A stretch of 64,000 nucleotides of DNA, taken from the NCBI RefSeq assembly GCF_002237655.1, contig NZ_NOKT01000010.1:1-64000 (forward strand), written 5' to 3'. The position numbers and the translations under genes were made by a program. This document shows positions 1-9,982 of the stretch, piece by piece (positions within the stretch are counted from its first letter, which is position 1; the number at the start of each line of letters is the position of its first letter). The stretch comes from Streptomyces sp. XY006 (GTDB lineage Bacteria > Actinomycetota > Actinomycetes > Streptomycetales > Streptomycetaceae). The notes under the pieces were generated by a model. It did no database searches. It worked only from the letters and a program-made list of their open reading frames with translations, and was not told where the DNA came from.

Positions 1-88
1 GGTTACATTCCGAACCCGGAAGCTAAGCCTTACAGCGCCGATGGTACTGCAGGGGGGACCCTGTGGGAGAGTAGGACGCCGCCGAACA
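1..88 (+). rRNA. rrf: 5S ribosomal RNA, 3' portion
   Basis: The first 88 bases match the Streptomyces 5S rRNA from within its first third to the 3' end, including the characteristic end GGACGCCGCCGAACA. About 32 bases of the 5' end lie outside the window, judging from a usual length near 120. It is followed directly by a strong intrinsic terminator, so this is the distal end of an rrn operon. Confidence 0.95.
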
Positions 89-95
89 ATCATTG

Positions 96-140
96 AAAGG
101 GTCGGACCCGGAACTTTGTTTCCGGGTCCGACCCTTTTTT
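96..140 (+). terminator. rrn operon terminator
   Basis: A long perfect stem (about 97-113 with 121-137) closes a short loop and runs into a six-T tract at 135-140. It sits about 10 bases after the 5S rRNA. This is a textbook rho-independent terminator for the rRNA operon. Confidence 0.93.
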
Positions 141-177
141 GTTGTGCGTCACTTGAAGTTCACGTTGCGCAATCACG

Positions 178-864
178 ATGCACAGCATGGGTACTGCTGC
201 AATGCTCAGGGCCGCCGGTGTCGGACTCGGTAACGAGGTCGTCGTGCCGGCCTTCGGGAACGTCGAGGTCGCGGAGGCCGTGGCCATGGCTGGGGCGTTG
301 CCGGTGTTCGCCGACATAGATCCCGTCACCTACTGCCTTGATGCCTCCGCGGTGGAAGCGGCGGTGACTCCGCGGACCGCGGCCGTCGTCGTCGTGCACC
401 GCTTCGGCCGGCTCGCCGACATCGCCCGGCTGCACGGCGTGGGTCAGCGGCACGGACTGCTCGTCCTGGAGCAGGGCGAGTCCGAGGCGCCCTATGACGA
501 GATAGCCCAGCGTCGGGAGCGCGCGGCGTATCTCGACGCGAAACTGCGGGGCGTGCGGACGCCGGACGACGGGGACGGGCACACGTATCAGCAGTACGTC
601 GTGCGGGTGCCGGGCAATGGGCGGCCCGACCGGGACGCCTTCGCTCGGGCCGTGCGCGCCAGGGGAGTTGAGGCCCGGGTGCCGGTGAAGACACCGGTGC
701 ACCGGCTGCCCGAGTTCCGGCGTTGTGTGTCCCTGCCGGAGACGGAGCGAGCCGCCGACGAGACGCTCGCGCTGCCGGTGCACGCCGCACTCACCAAGCG
801 GGACATGCAGCGGATCGTGTCCGCGTGCAATGCCCTCGGAGGACTGCTCCAGCCCGCCTTCTGA
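178..864 (+). CDS. Truncated DegT/DnrJ/EryC1/StrS-like aminotransferase remnant
   Basis: The 228-residue protein resembles DegT/StrS sugar aminotransferases, fold type I PLP enzymes that are normally about 370-390 residues. Residues 1-100 match the cofactor-domain start: Gly-Thr-Ala near the N-terminus, then VVVPAFGNVEVAEA, PVFADID and the VVVVHRFG strand. After LLVLEQGES (about residue 105) the sequence jumps to the C-terminal helix and small domain (EAPYDEIAQRRERAAYL, then TYQQYVVRVPG and VPVKTPVH). The intervening block of roughly 100 residues, which carries the Schiff-base lysine, is absent. The frame is open and coding bias looks normal, so it may be an expressed non-catalytic protein rather than a fresh pseudogene. 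I see no clear ribosome-binding site; the start could be ATG 178 or ATG 187, since an in-frame stop lies at 154-156. It is isolated between the rrn terminator and tRNA-Thr. Confidence 0.75.
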   Translation: MHSMGTAAMLRAAGVGLGNEVVVPAFGNVEVAEAVAMAGALPVFADIDPVTYCLDASAVEAAVTPRTAAVVVVHRFGRLADIARLHGVGQRHGLLVLEQGESEAPYDEIAQRRERAAYLDAKLRGVRTPDDGDGHTYQQYVVRVPGNGRPDRDAFARAVRARGVEARVPVKTPVHRLPEFRRCVSLPETERAADETLALPVHAALTKRDMQRIVSACNALGGLLQPAF

Positions 865-869
865 CGTGG

Positions 870-899
870 TTGGGAGCACGGGTCCGTTCGGGGTATGAT
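870..899 (+). promoter_or_regulatory. Promoter of tRNA-Thr
   Basis: TTGGGA (870-875) and TATGAT (894-899) are separated by 18 bases and lie 39 bases upstream of the mature tRNA. The -10 is near-consensus for the housekeeping sigma factor HrdB, as expected for a tRNA gene. Confidence 0.7.
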
Positions 900-937
900 C
901 TATTCCGTTGCCGCGGGGCAAATCCGCAGAGCAACAG

Positions 938-1013
938 GCCCCTATAGCTCAGTCGGCAGAGCGTCTCCATGGTAAGGAGAAGGTCAACGGTTCGATTCCG
1001 TTTGGGGGCTCCA
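938..1013 (+). tRNA. tRNA-Thr (anticodon GGU)
   Basis: A complete cloverleaf can be folded. The acceptor GCCCCTA pairs with TGGGGGC, the anticodon stem TCTCC/GGAGA encloses loop ATGGTAA, and the T arm AACGG/CCGTT encloses TTCGATT. The anticodon GGT is at 971-973. The 3' CCA is encoded at 1011-1013. It has its own promoter and terminator, so it is a monocistronic tRNA gene. Confidence 0.96.
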
Positions 1014-1017
1014 GTAG

Positions 1018-1050
1018 AAAAGGCCCCACCCGTCAGGGTGGGGCCTTTTT
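1018..1050. terminator. Bidirectional terminator, tRNA-Thr / osaC
   Basis: A 14-bp perfect stem (1018-1031 with 1036-1049) closes a GTCA loop, with A's on the left and T's on the right. It can therefore stop transcription from both the tRNA and the convergent osaC. A direct repeat GTCCTTGTGG occurs at 1061-1070 and again at 1086-1095, at the 3' end of osaC. Confidence 0.92.
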
Positions 1051-1082
1051 CGTTGTCCCAGTCCTTGTGGCCCTAGTCGGCC

Positions 1083-3710
1083 CTAGTCCTTGTGGGGGCC
1101 CGGGACGCGCATCGCGAGGATCGCCATGTCGTCGGACGGGGCGTCCGACGCGAAGCGTTCCACCGCGCGCATGATGCGGGCCGCGACCGCGCCGGCCGTG
1201 AGGCCCGTGCAGGTCGTCAGGACGTCGGCGAGTCCGTCGTCGCCGAGCATGCGGGTGCCCTCGCGGCGTTCGGTGACGCCGTCCGTGACGCACAGCAGGA
1301 CATCGCCCGGGTCGAGCGTGACCGTCTGCTCGTAGAGCTCCAGGTCCTCGATGACGCCGAGGAGCGGCTGGGGTTCGGCGGCCGGTTCGACCGTGCCGTC
1401 CTGGCGCAGGCGCAGCGGCAGGGGGTGGCCGGCGCAGACGACCTTCAGCTCGGCGCTGCCGTCCTCCTGGGGCCGCATCTCGCCGTAGAGGAGGGTGAGG
1501 AAGCGGCTGCGGGCGCCTTCGTCGAGGATGGCGGAGTTGAGGCGTTCCAGGACCGTGGGGCCGCTGAGGCCCTCGCGGGCGAGGAGGCGCAGGGCGTGCC
1601 GGGCCAGGCCGGTCACCGCGGCCGCGTTCGGGCCCGTGCCGCAGACGTCGCCGATGGCGAAGCCGTAGGCGCCGTCGCGGATGGGGAAGACGTCGTAGAA
1701 GTCGCCGCCGACCTCGTTGCCCTCGCCGGCGGCGCGGTAGATGACCTCGACCTCGACGCCCTCGATCGTGGGGAGCTCCGGGGGGAGGAGGCTGCGCTGG
1801 AGGGACTGGCTGATGGCCGTGCGCTCGGAGTAGAGGCGGGCGTTGTCCAGGGCCAGGGCGGCTCGGCGGGAGAGGTCCTCGGCGAGTTCCAGGATCTCCT
1901 GGCGGAAGTGCTCGTCGGTGGGCTTGCCGAGGGTGAGCATGCCGATGACGCGGTTGCGGGCGACCAGGGGCAGGACGACCGTCTCGCCGCCGACGGCTGA
2001 GGCGGTGGCGAGGGTGGGGCCGATGCCGGGGGTGATCTGGTGGCTGGGCCCGCCGCTGAGGCCGAGGCTGCGCATGGAGGTGCGCAGGGCGGCCTGGTGC
2101 GCGACCTCGGCGGGGGCCGTCCAGACGCGGGCGCCCGGGGTGGGGACCGGGTCGGGCGGGGGGACCTTCGACAGCAGGGACTTGATGCCGTCGATGAGTT
2201 CCTCGTCCTCGTGCAGGACGTAGGAGAGGTACGGCTCGGAGGCCTGGTCGGCGATCGTGTAGACGGCGCACCAGGTGGCGAGGGTCGGGACGGTCATCTG
2301 GGCCATCAGGGCCAGCGTCTGGTCGCGGTCCAGGGTGCCGGCGAGCAGGTCGGAGGCCTCGACCAGGAAGCTGAGGGAGCCGCGGCGCAGGCGTTCCAGT
2401 TCGCCGAGGCGGGCCGATTCGACGGCCAGGGCGATGCGGTCGGCGGCGAACTGCAGGCGCAGGGCCTCTTCGTTGGAGTAGCGGCCGGGGGCCTCGGCGG
2501 CGACGCCGAGGGAGCCGGTGAGGCGGCCCTCGACCTTGAGCGGGACCGTGACGACCGAGCGCATGCCCGTGCCGTTGAGCAGGGGGACCGCGCCGGAGAC
2601 CGCCGTGAGGTCGTCGTGGACGGCGGGCATGCGGGCGGAGCCGTAGCGGCCGGTGCCCGCCTCGACGGGGACGCGGGCGAAGCGCTGGCGGGCCGAGGGG
2701 AGGCCGGTGGAGGCGCGGACCTCCAGTTCCGTCTCGTCGTCCGTGGCGAGCAGCAGGAAGGCGGAGTCGCCGTCGAGCATGTCGCGGGCGCGTTCGACCG
2801 TGCGCTGGAGGAGGCCGTCGAGGTCGTCGGGGGCGGGGGAGCCGATGAACACCTCGAAGGGGTCGGTGCTCTGGCCCTCGGAGCCGCTGGAGGTGTCGGA
2901 GGCGGGGACGCGCAGGGGGGTCTGCAGAACGGCCCGTTCGTGGTCCCTCACCAGCAGGCACACGGTTGACGGCTCTCCGCCGGTGTCGCGGACGCGCAGG
3001 TGGGAGGCGTAGACGGGGGCGACGCGGCCGGCGGCGTCGCGGATGCCGTAGCTGCCCTCCCAGCGGGAGAGCTGGAGGGCCTCGGCGATGCCCGTGCTGG
3101 TGCCGGGGGTATGCGGCCAGGCGGCGAGGTCGGTGAGCGGCTTGCCGGTGACCTGCTCGGCCGGGTAGCCGAAGAGTTCCTCGGCGTCCTCGTTCCAGGC
3201 GCTGATGTGGCCGGTGCGGTCGACCTGGACGACGGCCACGCGGACCCGGCTGTCGGCGAGGGGGAGGAGGTCGGCCGGGAGGGCGGGGCCGGCGGCGCGG
3301 GTGCCGACCGTGCGGGCGGGGAGGTCGAGCCGGAACCAGACGGTCTTGTGGGTGGGCGTGTACTCGACGCCCCAGCGGCCGGCGAGGGCCGCGCAGAGCT
3401 GGAGGCCGCGGCCGCCCTCGCGGTCGGGGTTGCCCATGTTGACCGCCGCGCCCTGCAGCGGGATCTCGCGCTCGGGGTACCGGTCGGCGACCTCGATGCG
3501 TACGCCCTCGTCGCTGCGCAGGCACAGCACGTCGGCGGAGGTGCCGGCGTGGACCACGGCGTTGGTCACCAGTTCGCTGGTGAGAACCACGGCGTCGTCG
3601 ACGATGTCGGCGAAGCCCCAGCCCTGGAGTGTGTCGCGGACGAAGGAGCGGGCGCTCGCGACCGAGCGCCCGACGGGCTCGAAACTGGCGGCCGCGCGCG
3701 CGGTGATCAC
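1083..3710 (-). CDS. osaC: OsaC-like anti-sigma kinase / PAS / GAF / PP2C phosphatase
   Basis: The 875-residue multidomain cytoplasmic regulator reads in order: an RsbW-type ATP-binding domain (about 10-135; SELVTNAVVHAG, then a glycine-rich lid near 94-105), PAS (about 150-260), two GAF-like domains (about 290-435 and 445-625), and a SpoIIE/PP2C phosphatase domain (about 640-875) with metal-binding VGGDFYD and IGDVCGTG. In S. coelicolor the homologue OsaC is known to act with sigma-B in osmotic-stress recovery. The chosen GTG start is preceded by GAGGAG at a spacing of 4 bases, and the ATP-binding domain begins directly after it. An in-frame ATG at 3836 would add 42 residues behind a more distant GGAGGGG. 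Upstream reading to 4880 overlaps osaA and is not credible. It is divergent from osaA and convergent with tRNA-Thr. The symbol rests on domain order and synteny. Confidence 0.9.
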   Translation of the reverse strand: MITARAAASFEPVGRSVASARSFVRDTLQGWGFADIVDDAVVLTSELVTNAVVHAGTSADVLCLRSDEGVRIEVADRYPEREIPLQGAAVNMGNPDREGGRGLQLCAALAGRWGVEYTPTHKTVWFRLDLPARTVGTRAAGPALPADLLPLADSRVRVAVVQVDRTGHISAWNEDAEELFGYPAEQVTGKPLTDLAAWPHTPGTSTGIAEALQLSRWEGSYGIRDAAGRVAPVYASHLRVRDTGGEPSTVCLLVRDHERAVLQTPLRVPASDTSSGSEGQSTDPFEVFIGSPAPDDLDGLLQRTVERARDMLDGDSAFLLLATDDETELEVRASTGLPSARQRFARVPVEAGTGRYGSARMPAVHDDLTAVSGAVPLLNGTGMRSVVTVPLKVEGRLTGSLGVAAEAPGRYSNEEALRLQFAADRIALAVESARLGELERLRRGSLSFLVEASDLLAGTLDRDQTLALMAQMTVPTLATWCAVYTIADQASEPYLSYVLHEDEELIDGIKSLLSKVPPPDPVPTPGARVWTAPAEVAHQAALRTSMRSLGLSGGPSHQITPGIGPTLATASAVGGETVVLPLVARNRVIGMLTLGKPTDEHFRQEILELAEDLSRRAALALDNARLYSERTAISQSLQRSLLPPELPTIEGVEVEVIYRAAGEGNEVGGDFYDVFPIRDGAYGFAIGDVCGTGPNAAAVTGLARHALRLLAREGLSGPTVLERLNSAILDEGARSRFLTLLYGEMRPQEDGSAELKVVCAGHPLPLRLRQDGTVEPAAEPQPLLGVIEDLELYEQTVTLDPGDVLLCVTDGVTERREGTRMLGDDGLADVLTTCTGLTAGAVAARIMRAVERFASDAPSDDMAILAMRVPGPHKD

Positions 3711-4212
3711 AGAACTCCTCGACCGGTTCTCGACGTGCTGGGCTGCGTGGCCGTCCGGCTCACGCCGCTGTTGCGGCAGGCTGTCCGTCGGCCGGGGGTC
3801 CGGGGGCTGTCCCCCCGGGATCAGTCCGGTGGTCATGTGTGCGGCCGCCCCTCCGATGCCCGCTCGTCTTCGTGCCACCGCCCAGGCCGGACGGACCGGC
3901 GTGGCTGGACAGCCGGATGCAAGGTTACTTACCTTCGCGGTCCGTGCGGATGCCGGTCTGCAGTGTTTCCGTCCGGAGGGTGTGCGGACGATGTGCGAAG
4001 CTGCCGAACTGTTATGGCCTGGTTCGGCCGGGGTGAAACACTGGGCAAGCTTCTTGTGAAGGTCCGGGCAGGCTGAGTGCACAAGGCGTACGGCGGGCAG
4101 CAGCCCCCTGGGACGGGCCCGGTGTGCAGGGCAGAGAATACGCAGTAGTAACTGGTACGCCTGGCGGTACCGCGAGCACAGAGTGACGGTCGACCCCTGC
4201 GGGAGGGACACA
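3711..4212. other. Divergent osaC-osaA intergenic region
   Basis: This 502-bp stretch holds no convincing gene. It must carry the promoters for osaC (leftward) and osaA (rightward). A short inverted repeat AAGGT-N5-ACCTT lies at 3921-3935 and could be an operator. I looked for the sigma-B type GGGTAC/T -10 expected for osmotic control and did not find a convincing one. Confidence 0.6.
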
Positions 4213-7200
4213 GTGGAGTCTGGCGCAGCGACGCGTGGCACGAAGACGCGCGCGAAGGGCGGACAGTCCCCGAGCCACCAGGGAAAAACGCGCAACGGCA
4301 CGACCGAGGTGGACACGGCGGCCCTGAACCGGCTGATGGCGGCCCTGGTGTCCATGCGGGACGGCAACTTCCGCAAGCGGCTCACGGTGTCCGGCGACGG
4401 CGTGATGGCCGAGATCGCGGCGGTCTTCAACGAGGTGGCCGACCGCAATCTGCATCTGACGGGTGAGCTGTCCCGGGTGCGGCGCATGGTGGGCCGTGAG
4501 GGCAAGCTGACCGAGCGGCTGGAGACGGGTGCCTGCGAGGGCTCCTGGGCGACCGCGATCGACAACTCGAACGCCCTGGTGGACGACCTGGTGCGGCCGG
4601 TCTCCGAGGTCGGCCGGGTGCTGTCGGCGGTGGCCGAGGGTGATCTGTCGCCGCGCATGGAGCTGCGCACGCAGGCGACGGACGGGAACAGCCAGCCGCT
4701 GCGGGGCGAGTTCCTGAAGGTCGGGCGGACCGTCAACAACCTGGTCGACCAGCTGTCGACGTTCACCGACGAGGTCACGCGCGTGGCCAGTGAGGTGGGC
4801 ACCGAGGGCAAGCTGGGCGGGCAGGCACGCGTGCGTGGCATGTCGGGTTCGTGGCGTGACCTCACCGACTCCGTCAACACGATGGCGAACCGGCTGACCG
4901 CTCAGGTGAGGGACATCGCGCTGGTGACGACGGCGGTCGCCAAGGGTGATCTGTCGCGGAAGGTCACCGTGCAGGTGGCCGGTGAGATGCTGGAGCTGAA
5001 GAACACCGTCAACACGATGGTGGACCAGCTGTCGGCGTTCTCCTCCGAGGTGACCCGGGTGGCCCGTGAGGTGGGCACCGAGGGCGCGCTGGGCGGTCAG
5101 GCGCAGGTGCCCGGGGTCGACGGGGTGTGGAAAGAACTGACGGATTCGGTGAACACCATGGCCGGGAACCTCACGGCCCAGGTGCGCGGGATCGCGGAGG
5201 TGACGACGGCGGTCGCCAACGGTGACCTGTCGCGCAAGGTGACCGTGCCCGCGCGTGGCGAGGTCGCGCAGCTCGCCGACACGATCAACCAGATGACCGA
5301 GACGCTGCGGATCTTCGCGGACGAGGTCACGCGCGTGGCCAACGAGGTCGGTGCCGAGGGGCGGCTCGGGGGTCAGGCGAACGTGCCGGGCGCGGCGGGG
5401 ACGTGGAAGGACCTCACCGATTCGGTGAACACGGTCTTCCGGAACCTGACCACCCAGGTGCGGGACATCGCGGCCGTGACGACGGCGGTGGCCAACGGTG
5501 ATCTGTCGCAGAAGGTCACCGTCGACGTGGCCGGCGAGATGCTGGAGCTGAAGAACACCGTCAACACGATGGTGGACCAGCTGTCCTCCTTCGGTGCCGA
5601 AGTGACGCGCGTGGCGCGGGAGATCGGTGTCGAGGGTGAGCTGGGCGGTCAGGCGCAGGTGCCGGGCGCGGCGGGGACGTGGAAGGACCTGACGGACTCA
5701 GTCAACACGGCGTTCCGCAACCTCACCGGTCAGGTGCGCAACATCGCCCAGGTGACGACGGCGGTGGCCAACGGCGACCTGTCGCAGAAGGTCACGGTCG
5801 ACGTCTCCGGCGAGATGCTCAAGCTGAAGAACACCGTGAACACGATGGTGGACCAGCTGTCGAGCTTCGCCGACCAGGTGACGCGGATGGCCCGGGACGT
5901 GGGCACGGAGGGCCGGCTCGGCGGTCAGGCCCGGGTCGACGGCGTGTCGGGCACCTGGAAGGAGCTCACCGACTCCGTCAACTCGATGGCCGGCAACCTC
6001 ACTTCCCAGGTGCGCAACATCGCGCAGGTGACGACGGCCGTGGCCCGGGGTGACCTGTCGCAGAAGATCGACGTGGACGCCCGCGGGGAGATCCTGGAGC
6101 TGAAGAACACCATCAACACGATGGTCGACCAGCTCTCGGCCTTCGCCGACCAGGTGACCCGGGTGGCCCGCGAGGTGGGCACGGACGGGCGGCTGGGCGG
6201 TCAGGCGCAGGTGCCCGGCGTGGCCGGTGTGTGGCGCGATCTGACCGACTCGGTGAACGGCATGGCCGGCAACCTCACCGCGCAGGTGCGCAACATCGCC
6301 CAGGTGGCGACCGCGGTGGCCCGGGGTGACCTGTCCCAGAAGATCACCGTGGACGCGCGCGGGGAGATCCTGGAGCTGAAGAACACCCTGAACACGATGG
6401 TGGACCAGCTGTCGTCGTTCGCCCAGGAGGTCACGCGAGTGGCCCGTGAGGTGGGTACGGAGGGCATCCTGGGCGGTCAGGCCGAGGTGCAGGGCGTCTC
6501 CGGCACCTGGAAGGACCTCACCCAGTCCGTGAACGGCATGGCGAACAACCTGACCATCCAGGTGCGCAACATCGCCGAGGTCACCACCGCGGTGGCCCGG
6601 GGCGATCTGTCGAAGAAGATCACGGTCGACGCCAAGGGCGAGATCCTGGAGCTGGTGACGACCGTCAACACGATGGTCGACCAGCTGTCCTCCTTCGCCG
6701 AGCAGGTGACCCGGGTGGCCCGTGAGGTGGGCACCGAGGGCATCCTGGGCGGCCAGGCGCACGTGCCGGGTGTCACGGGCATCTGGAAGGACCTGAGCGA
6801 CAACGTCAACCTGATGGCCAAGAACCTCACCACTCAGGTGCGCAACATCTCCCAGGTCTCGGCGGCGGTCGCCAACGGTGACCTGACGCGGCAGGTCACC
6901 ATCGAGGCCCGCGGTGAGGTCGCTCAGCTCGCCGACACGATCAACACGATGGTGAAGACGCTGAGTTCGTTCGCCGAGCAGGTCACCAAGGTGGCCCGCG
7001 AGGTGGGCACGGACGGCATCCTCGGCGGGCAGGCGCACGTGCCGGGTGTGGCCGGCACGTGGAAGGACCTGACCGAGTCCGTGAACCAGATGGCGTCCAA
7101 CCTGACCGGGCAGGTGCGCAACATCGCCCTGGTCACCACGGCGATCGCCAAGGGCGACCTGAGCAAGAAGATCGACATCGACGCCCGGGGCGAGATCCTG

Positions 7201-9675
7201 GAACTGAAGACGACCATCAACACGATGGTCGACCAGCTGTCCTCCTTCGCCGAGGAGGTCACCCGGGTGGCCCGCGAGGTGGGTACGGAAGGCCAGCTGG
7301 GCGGCCAGGCGCGGGTGCGGGACGTGGACGGCACCTGGCGGGACCTGACCGAGTCCGTGAACGAGATGGCCGGGAACCTCACCCGGCAGGTGCGGGCCAT
7401 CGCGCGCGTGGCGACGGCGGTGACCCGGGGCGATCTGAACCTGAAGATCGACGTGGACGCGTCCGGGGAGATCCAGGAACTCCAGGACTACATCAACAAG
7501 ATGATCGCCAACCTGCGCGACACCACGATCGCCAACAAGGAGCAGGACTGGCTCAAGGGCAACCTGGCCCGCATCTCGGCGCTGATGCAGGGCCGGCGGG
7601 ACCTGGAGGACGTGGCCTCGCTGATCATGAGCGAGCTGACGCCGGTGGTCTCGGCCCAGCACGGCGCGTTCTTCCTGGCCATGCCGCTGGTCGACGGCGA
7701 GGACGTGAATGCCGCGGACGAGGACCAGTACGAGCTGCGCATGCTGGGCTCCTACGGCTACTCGATGGGCTCCATGCCGACGTCGTTCCGGCCCGGTGAG
7801 GCGCTGATCGGGACGGCCGCCACGGAGAAGCGCACGATCCTGGTGGAGAACGCGCCCAGTGGCTATCTGAAGATCTCCTCGGGGCTCGGCGAGGCGCCGC
7901 CCGCGCAGGTGATCGTGCTGCCGGTGCTGTTCGAGGGGAAGGTCCTCGGCGTCATCGAGCTGGCGTCGTTCACGCCGTTCACGCAGATCCAGAAGGACTT
8001 CCTGAACCAGATCGCGGAGATGATCGCGACCAGCGTCAACACCATCTCCGTCAACACCAAGACGGAGCTGCTGCTGGCGCAGTCGCAGGAGCTGACCGAG
8101 CAACTGCGTGAGCGCTCGGCCGAGTTGGAGCAGCGGCAGAAGGCCCTGCAGGCGTCCAACGCCGAACTGGAGGAGAAGGCCGAGCTGCTGGCCCAGCAGA
8201 ACCGCGACATCGAGGTGAAGAACACCGAGATCGAGGAGGCGCGGCAGGTCCTGGAGGAGCGCGCCGAGCAGCTCGCGGTGTCGATGCGCTACAAGAGCGA
8301 GTTCCTCGCGAACATGTCGCACGAGCTGCGCACGCCGCTGAACTCGCTGCTGATCCTGGCCAAGCTGCTCGCGGACAACGCCGAGGGGAACCTCTCCCCG
8401 AAGCAGGTGGAGTTCGCCGAGACGATCCACGGGGCCGGTTCGGACCTGCTCCAGCTCATCAACGACATCCTCGACCTGTCGAAGGTCGAGGCGGGCAAGA
8501 TGGACGTCTCCCCGACGCGGATCGCGCTCGTCCAGCTCGTGGACTACGTGGAGGCGACGTTCCGGCCGCTGACCGCGGAGAAGGGCCTGGACCTGTCCGT
8601 GCGGGTCTCGCCGGAGCTGCCCGCCACGCTGCACACCGACGAGCAGCGGCTGCTGCAGGTGCTGCGCAACCTGCTGTCCAACGCGGTGAAGTTCACCGAT
8701 TCGGGTTCGGTGGAGCTGGTCATCAGGCCGGCGCGGGACGACGTGCCGCAGAAGATCCGGGAGCAGCTGCTGGAGACGGGGTCGCTGACCGACCCGGACG
8801 CCGGGCTGATCGCGTTCTCCGTGACCGACACCGGCATCGGCATCGCCTCCAGCAAGATGCGGGTGATCTTCGAGGCGTTCAAGCAGGCCGACGGCACGAC
8901 CAGCCGCAAGTACGGCGGTACGGGTCTGGGGCTGTCCATCTCGCGGGAGATCGCGCAGCTGCTGGGCGGTGAGATCCACGCCCAGAGCGAGCCGGGCCGC
9001 GGCTCGACGTTCACGCTGTACCTGCCGCTGCACCCGAGCGAGCTGCCGCCGCAGGGCTACCAGCAGCAGCTCCCCGCCCTGGAGGCCGGCGACCTGGTGG
9101 CGTCGAAGGCCGAGCTGTCGGACGCGGAGGTCGAGACGCCGGCCGAGGTGAAGTCGTACCGCGAGACGCAGAACGGGCCGGCGGCCCTGTTCCGGCGGCG
9201 GCGCCGGATGCCCGAGCTGCAGGCGCGCCCGGCGCAGCCCGAGCAGTGGGTGCCCGCCGAGCAGGAGGCGGCGCCGCGACCGCGGCGGGGCATCCGGTTC
9301 GGCGGTGAGAAGGTCCTGATCGTCGACGACGACATCCGCAACGTCTTCGCGCTGACCAGCGTGCTGGAGCAGCACGGCCTGTCCGTGCTGTACGCCGAGA
9401 ACGGGCGTGAGGGCATCGAGGTCCTGGAGCAGCACGACGACGTGGCGGTCGTGCTGATGGACATCATGATGCCCGAGATGGACGGGTACGCGACGACCAC
9501 GGCGATCCGCAGGATGCCGCAATTCGCCGGGCTGCCGATCATCGCGCTGACGGCCAAGGCGATGAAGGGCGACCGCGAGAAGGCGATCGAGTCGGGGGCC
9601 TCCGACTACGTCACGAAGCCGGTCGACCCCGATCACCTGCTGACGGTGATGGAACAGTGGATGCGCGCGGAATGA
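4213..9675 (+). CDS. osaA: OsaA hybrid histidine kinase with a long HAMP array
   Basis: The 1,820-residue protein has no membrane segment and is probably a cytoplasmic kinase. A half HAMP unit (about 35-75) is followed by eleven repeats (about 110-1090), each with a W(K/R)(D/E)LT-x-SVN signature and ending near GDL. Then come a GAF domain (about 1120-1270), a coiled coil rich in Gln/Glu (about 1280-1360), HisKA with phospho-acceptor His1370 in [12 protein letters not shown], HATPase_c ([22 protein letters not shown]), and a C-terminal receiver domain with Asp1750 ([10 protein letters not shown]). This matches the S. coelicolor osmosensing kinase OsaA, which works with OsaB and has a linked OsaC. 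The GTG start follows GGGAGG by about 6 bases, better than the upstream ATG at 4183. The repeats are tandem at DNA level. Confidence 0.93.
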   Translation: MESGAATRGTKTRAKGGQSPSHQGKTRNGTTEVDTAALNRLMAALVSMRDGNFRKRLTVSGDGVMAEIAAVFNEVADRNLHLTGELSRVRRMVGREGKLTERLETGACEGSWATAIDNSNALVDDLVRPVSEVGRVLSAVAEGDLSPRMELRTQATDGNSQPLRGEFLKVGRTVNNLVDQLSTFTDEVTRVASEVGTEGKLGGQARVRGMSGSWRDLTDSVNTMANRLTAQVRDIALVTTAVAKGDLSRKVTVQVAGEMLELKNTVNTMVDQLSAFSSEVTRVAREVGTEGALGGQAQVPGVDGVWKELTDSVNTMAGNLTAQVRGIAEVTTAVANGDLSRKVTVPARGEVAQLADTINQMTETLRIFADEVTRVANEVGAEGRLGGQANVPGAAGTWKDLTDSVNTVFRNLTTQVRDIAAVTTAVANGDLSQKVTVDVAGEMLELKNTVNTMVDQLSSFGAEVTRVAREIGVEGELGGQAQVPGAAGTWKDLTDSVNTAFRNLTGQVRNIAQVTTAVANGDLSQKVTVDVSGEMLKLKNTVNTMVDQLSSFADQVTRMARDVGTEGRLGGQARVDGVSGTWKELTDSVNSMAGNLTSQVRNIAQVTTAVARGDLSQKIDVDARGEILELKNTINTMVDQLSAFADQVTRVAREVGTDGRLGGQAQVPGVAGVWRDLTDSVNGMAGNLTAQVRNIAQVATAVARGDLSQKITVDARGEILELKNTLNTMVDQLSSFAQEVTRVAREVGTEGILGGQAEVQGVSGTWKDLTQSVNGMANNLTIQVRNIAEVTTAVARGDLSKKITVDAKGEILELVTTVNTMVDQLSSFAEQVTRVAREVGTEGILGGQAHVPGVTGIWKDLSDNVNLMAKNLTTQVRNISQVSAAVANGDLTRQVTIEARGEVAQLADTINTMVKTLSSFAEQVTKVAREVGTDGILGGQAHVPGVAGTWKDLTESVNQMASNLTGQVRNIALVTTAIAKGDLSKKIDIDARGEILELKTTINTMVDQLSSFAEEVTRVAREVGTEGQLGGQARVRDVDGTWRDLTESVNEMAGNLTRQVRAIARVATAVTRGDLNLKIDVDASGEIQELQDYINKMIANLRDTTIANKEQDWLKGNLARISALMQGRRDLEDVASLIMSELTPVVSAQHGAFFLAMPLVDGEDVNAADEDQYELRMLGSYGYSMGSMPTSFRPGEALIGTAATEKRTILVENAPSGYLKISSGLGEAPPAQVIVLPVLFEGKVLGVIELASFTPFTQIQKDFLNQIAEMIATSVNTISVNTKTELLLAQSQELTEQLRERSAELEQRQKALQASNAELEEKAELLAQQNRDIEVKNTEIEEARQVLEERAEQLAVSMRYKSEFLANMSHELRTPLNSLLILAKLLADNAEGNLSPKQVEFAETIHGAGSDLLQLINDILDLSKVEAGKMDVSPTRIALVQLVDYVEATFRPLTAEKGLDLSVRVSPELPATLHTDEQRLLQVLRNLLSNAVKFTDSGSVELVIRPARDDVPQKIREQLLETGSLTDPDAGLIAFSVTDTGIGIASSKMRVIFEAFKQADGTTSRKYGGTGLGLSISREIAQLLGGEIHAQSEPGRGSTFTLYLPLHPSELPPQGYQQQLPALEAGDLVASKAELSDAEVETPAEVKSYRETQNGPAALFRRRRRMPELQARPAQPEQWVPAEQEAAPRPRRGIRFGGEKVLIVDDDIRNVFALTSVLEQHGLSVLYAENGREGIEVLEQHDDVAVVLMDIMMPEMDGYATTTAIRRMPQFAGLPIIALTAKAMKGDREKAIESGASDYVTKPVDPDHLLTVMEQWMRAE
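4745..7500 (+). repeat. 276-bp tandem coding repeats (HAMP units of OsaA)
   Basis: Ten imperfect direct copies of a 276-bp (92-codon) unit encode successive HAMP domains. The conserved Trp codon falls at 4852, 5128, 5404 and onward at exact 276-bp steps to 7336, so no indel has accumulated. An eleventh, more divergent unit precedes them (Trp at 4547, 305 bp before the next). High identity between units makes the region prone to recombination and misassembly. Confidence 0.88.
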
Positions 9676-9982
9676 GGGGATCCGTGGACCGTTGCGCGAC
9701 CGTGCCGGGAAGGTTCGGTGTGCACTCGCAGTTGCCGACTCGGTGTGCGCATAGTCGTGTAGAAGTACGAGTTCCGGGGAACCTTCTGGTCTCCTGCTGC
9801 GTTTCTGCTATGTGCACAGTGACATCACGGTGACAGGGTGTGGCGACGGGCGGGGTGCGGCTACGATGACCGGCACAAGGACGGACGGCGCCAGGGAGTC
9901 GTCCGCTGAGGTGGCACCCACCGGTGCATCCTCAGGTCCTGCGGACAGGGGAGGCCCCAAGCCGGGGCGAGGAGGGCGGGCC
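9676..9982. other. osaA-osaB intergenic region
   Basis: This 307-bp gap holds no gene I can support. A perfect 12-bp palindrome GTTCCGGGGAAC at 9771-9782, flanked by AGAAG and CTTCT, may form a hairpin ending osaA transcripts. TACGAT at 9862-9867 is a candidate -10 for osaB, without a good -35. The gap suggests that osaB can be transcribed separately from osaA. Confidence 0.45.

Noticed and set aside
938..1013. tRNA-Thr as an integration site of a mobile element
   Set aside because: No integrase, no duplicated tRNA 3' end and no change in composition is visible on either side.
3915..3940. Iron box (DmdR1-type) between osaC and osaA
   Set aside because: AAGGTTACTTACCTT is two bases too short between the arms compared with the 19-bp iron-box consensus, and the genes are not iron-related.
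3711..4880. Upstream extension of osaC to a 1,265-residue protein
   Set aside because: It would run antisense through the start of osaA. The GTG at 3710 has an excellent ribosome-binding site and the first domain begins right there.
5698..9636. Long minus-strand open frame opposite osaA (about 1,300 residues)
   Set aside because: It is a GC-skew shadow: its composition is Arg/His/Leu-rich, it has no domain and no start signal, and it lies opposite a perfectly conserved kinase.
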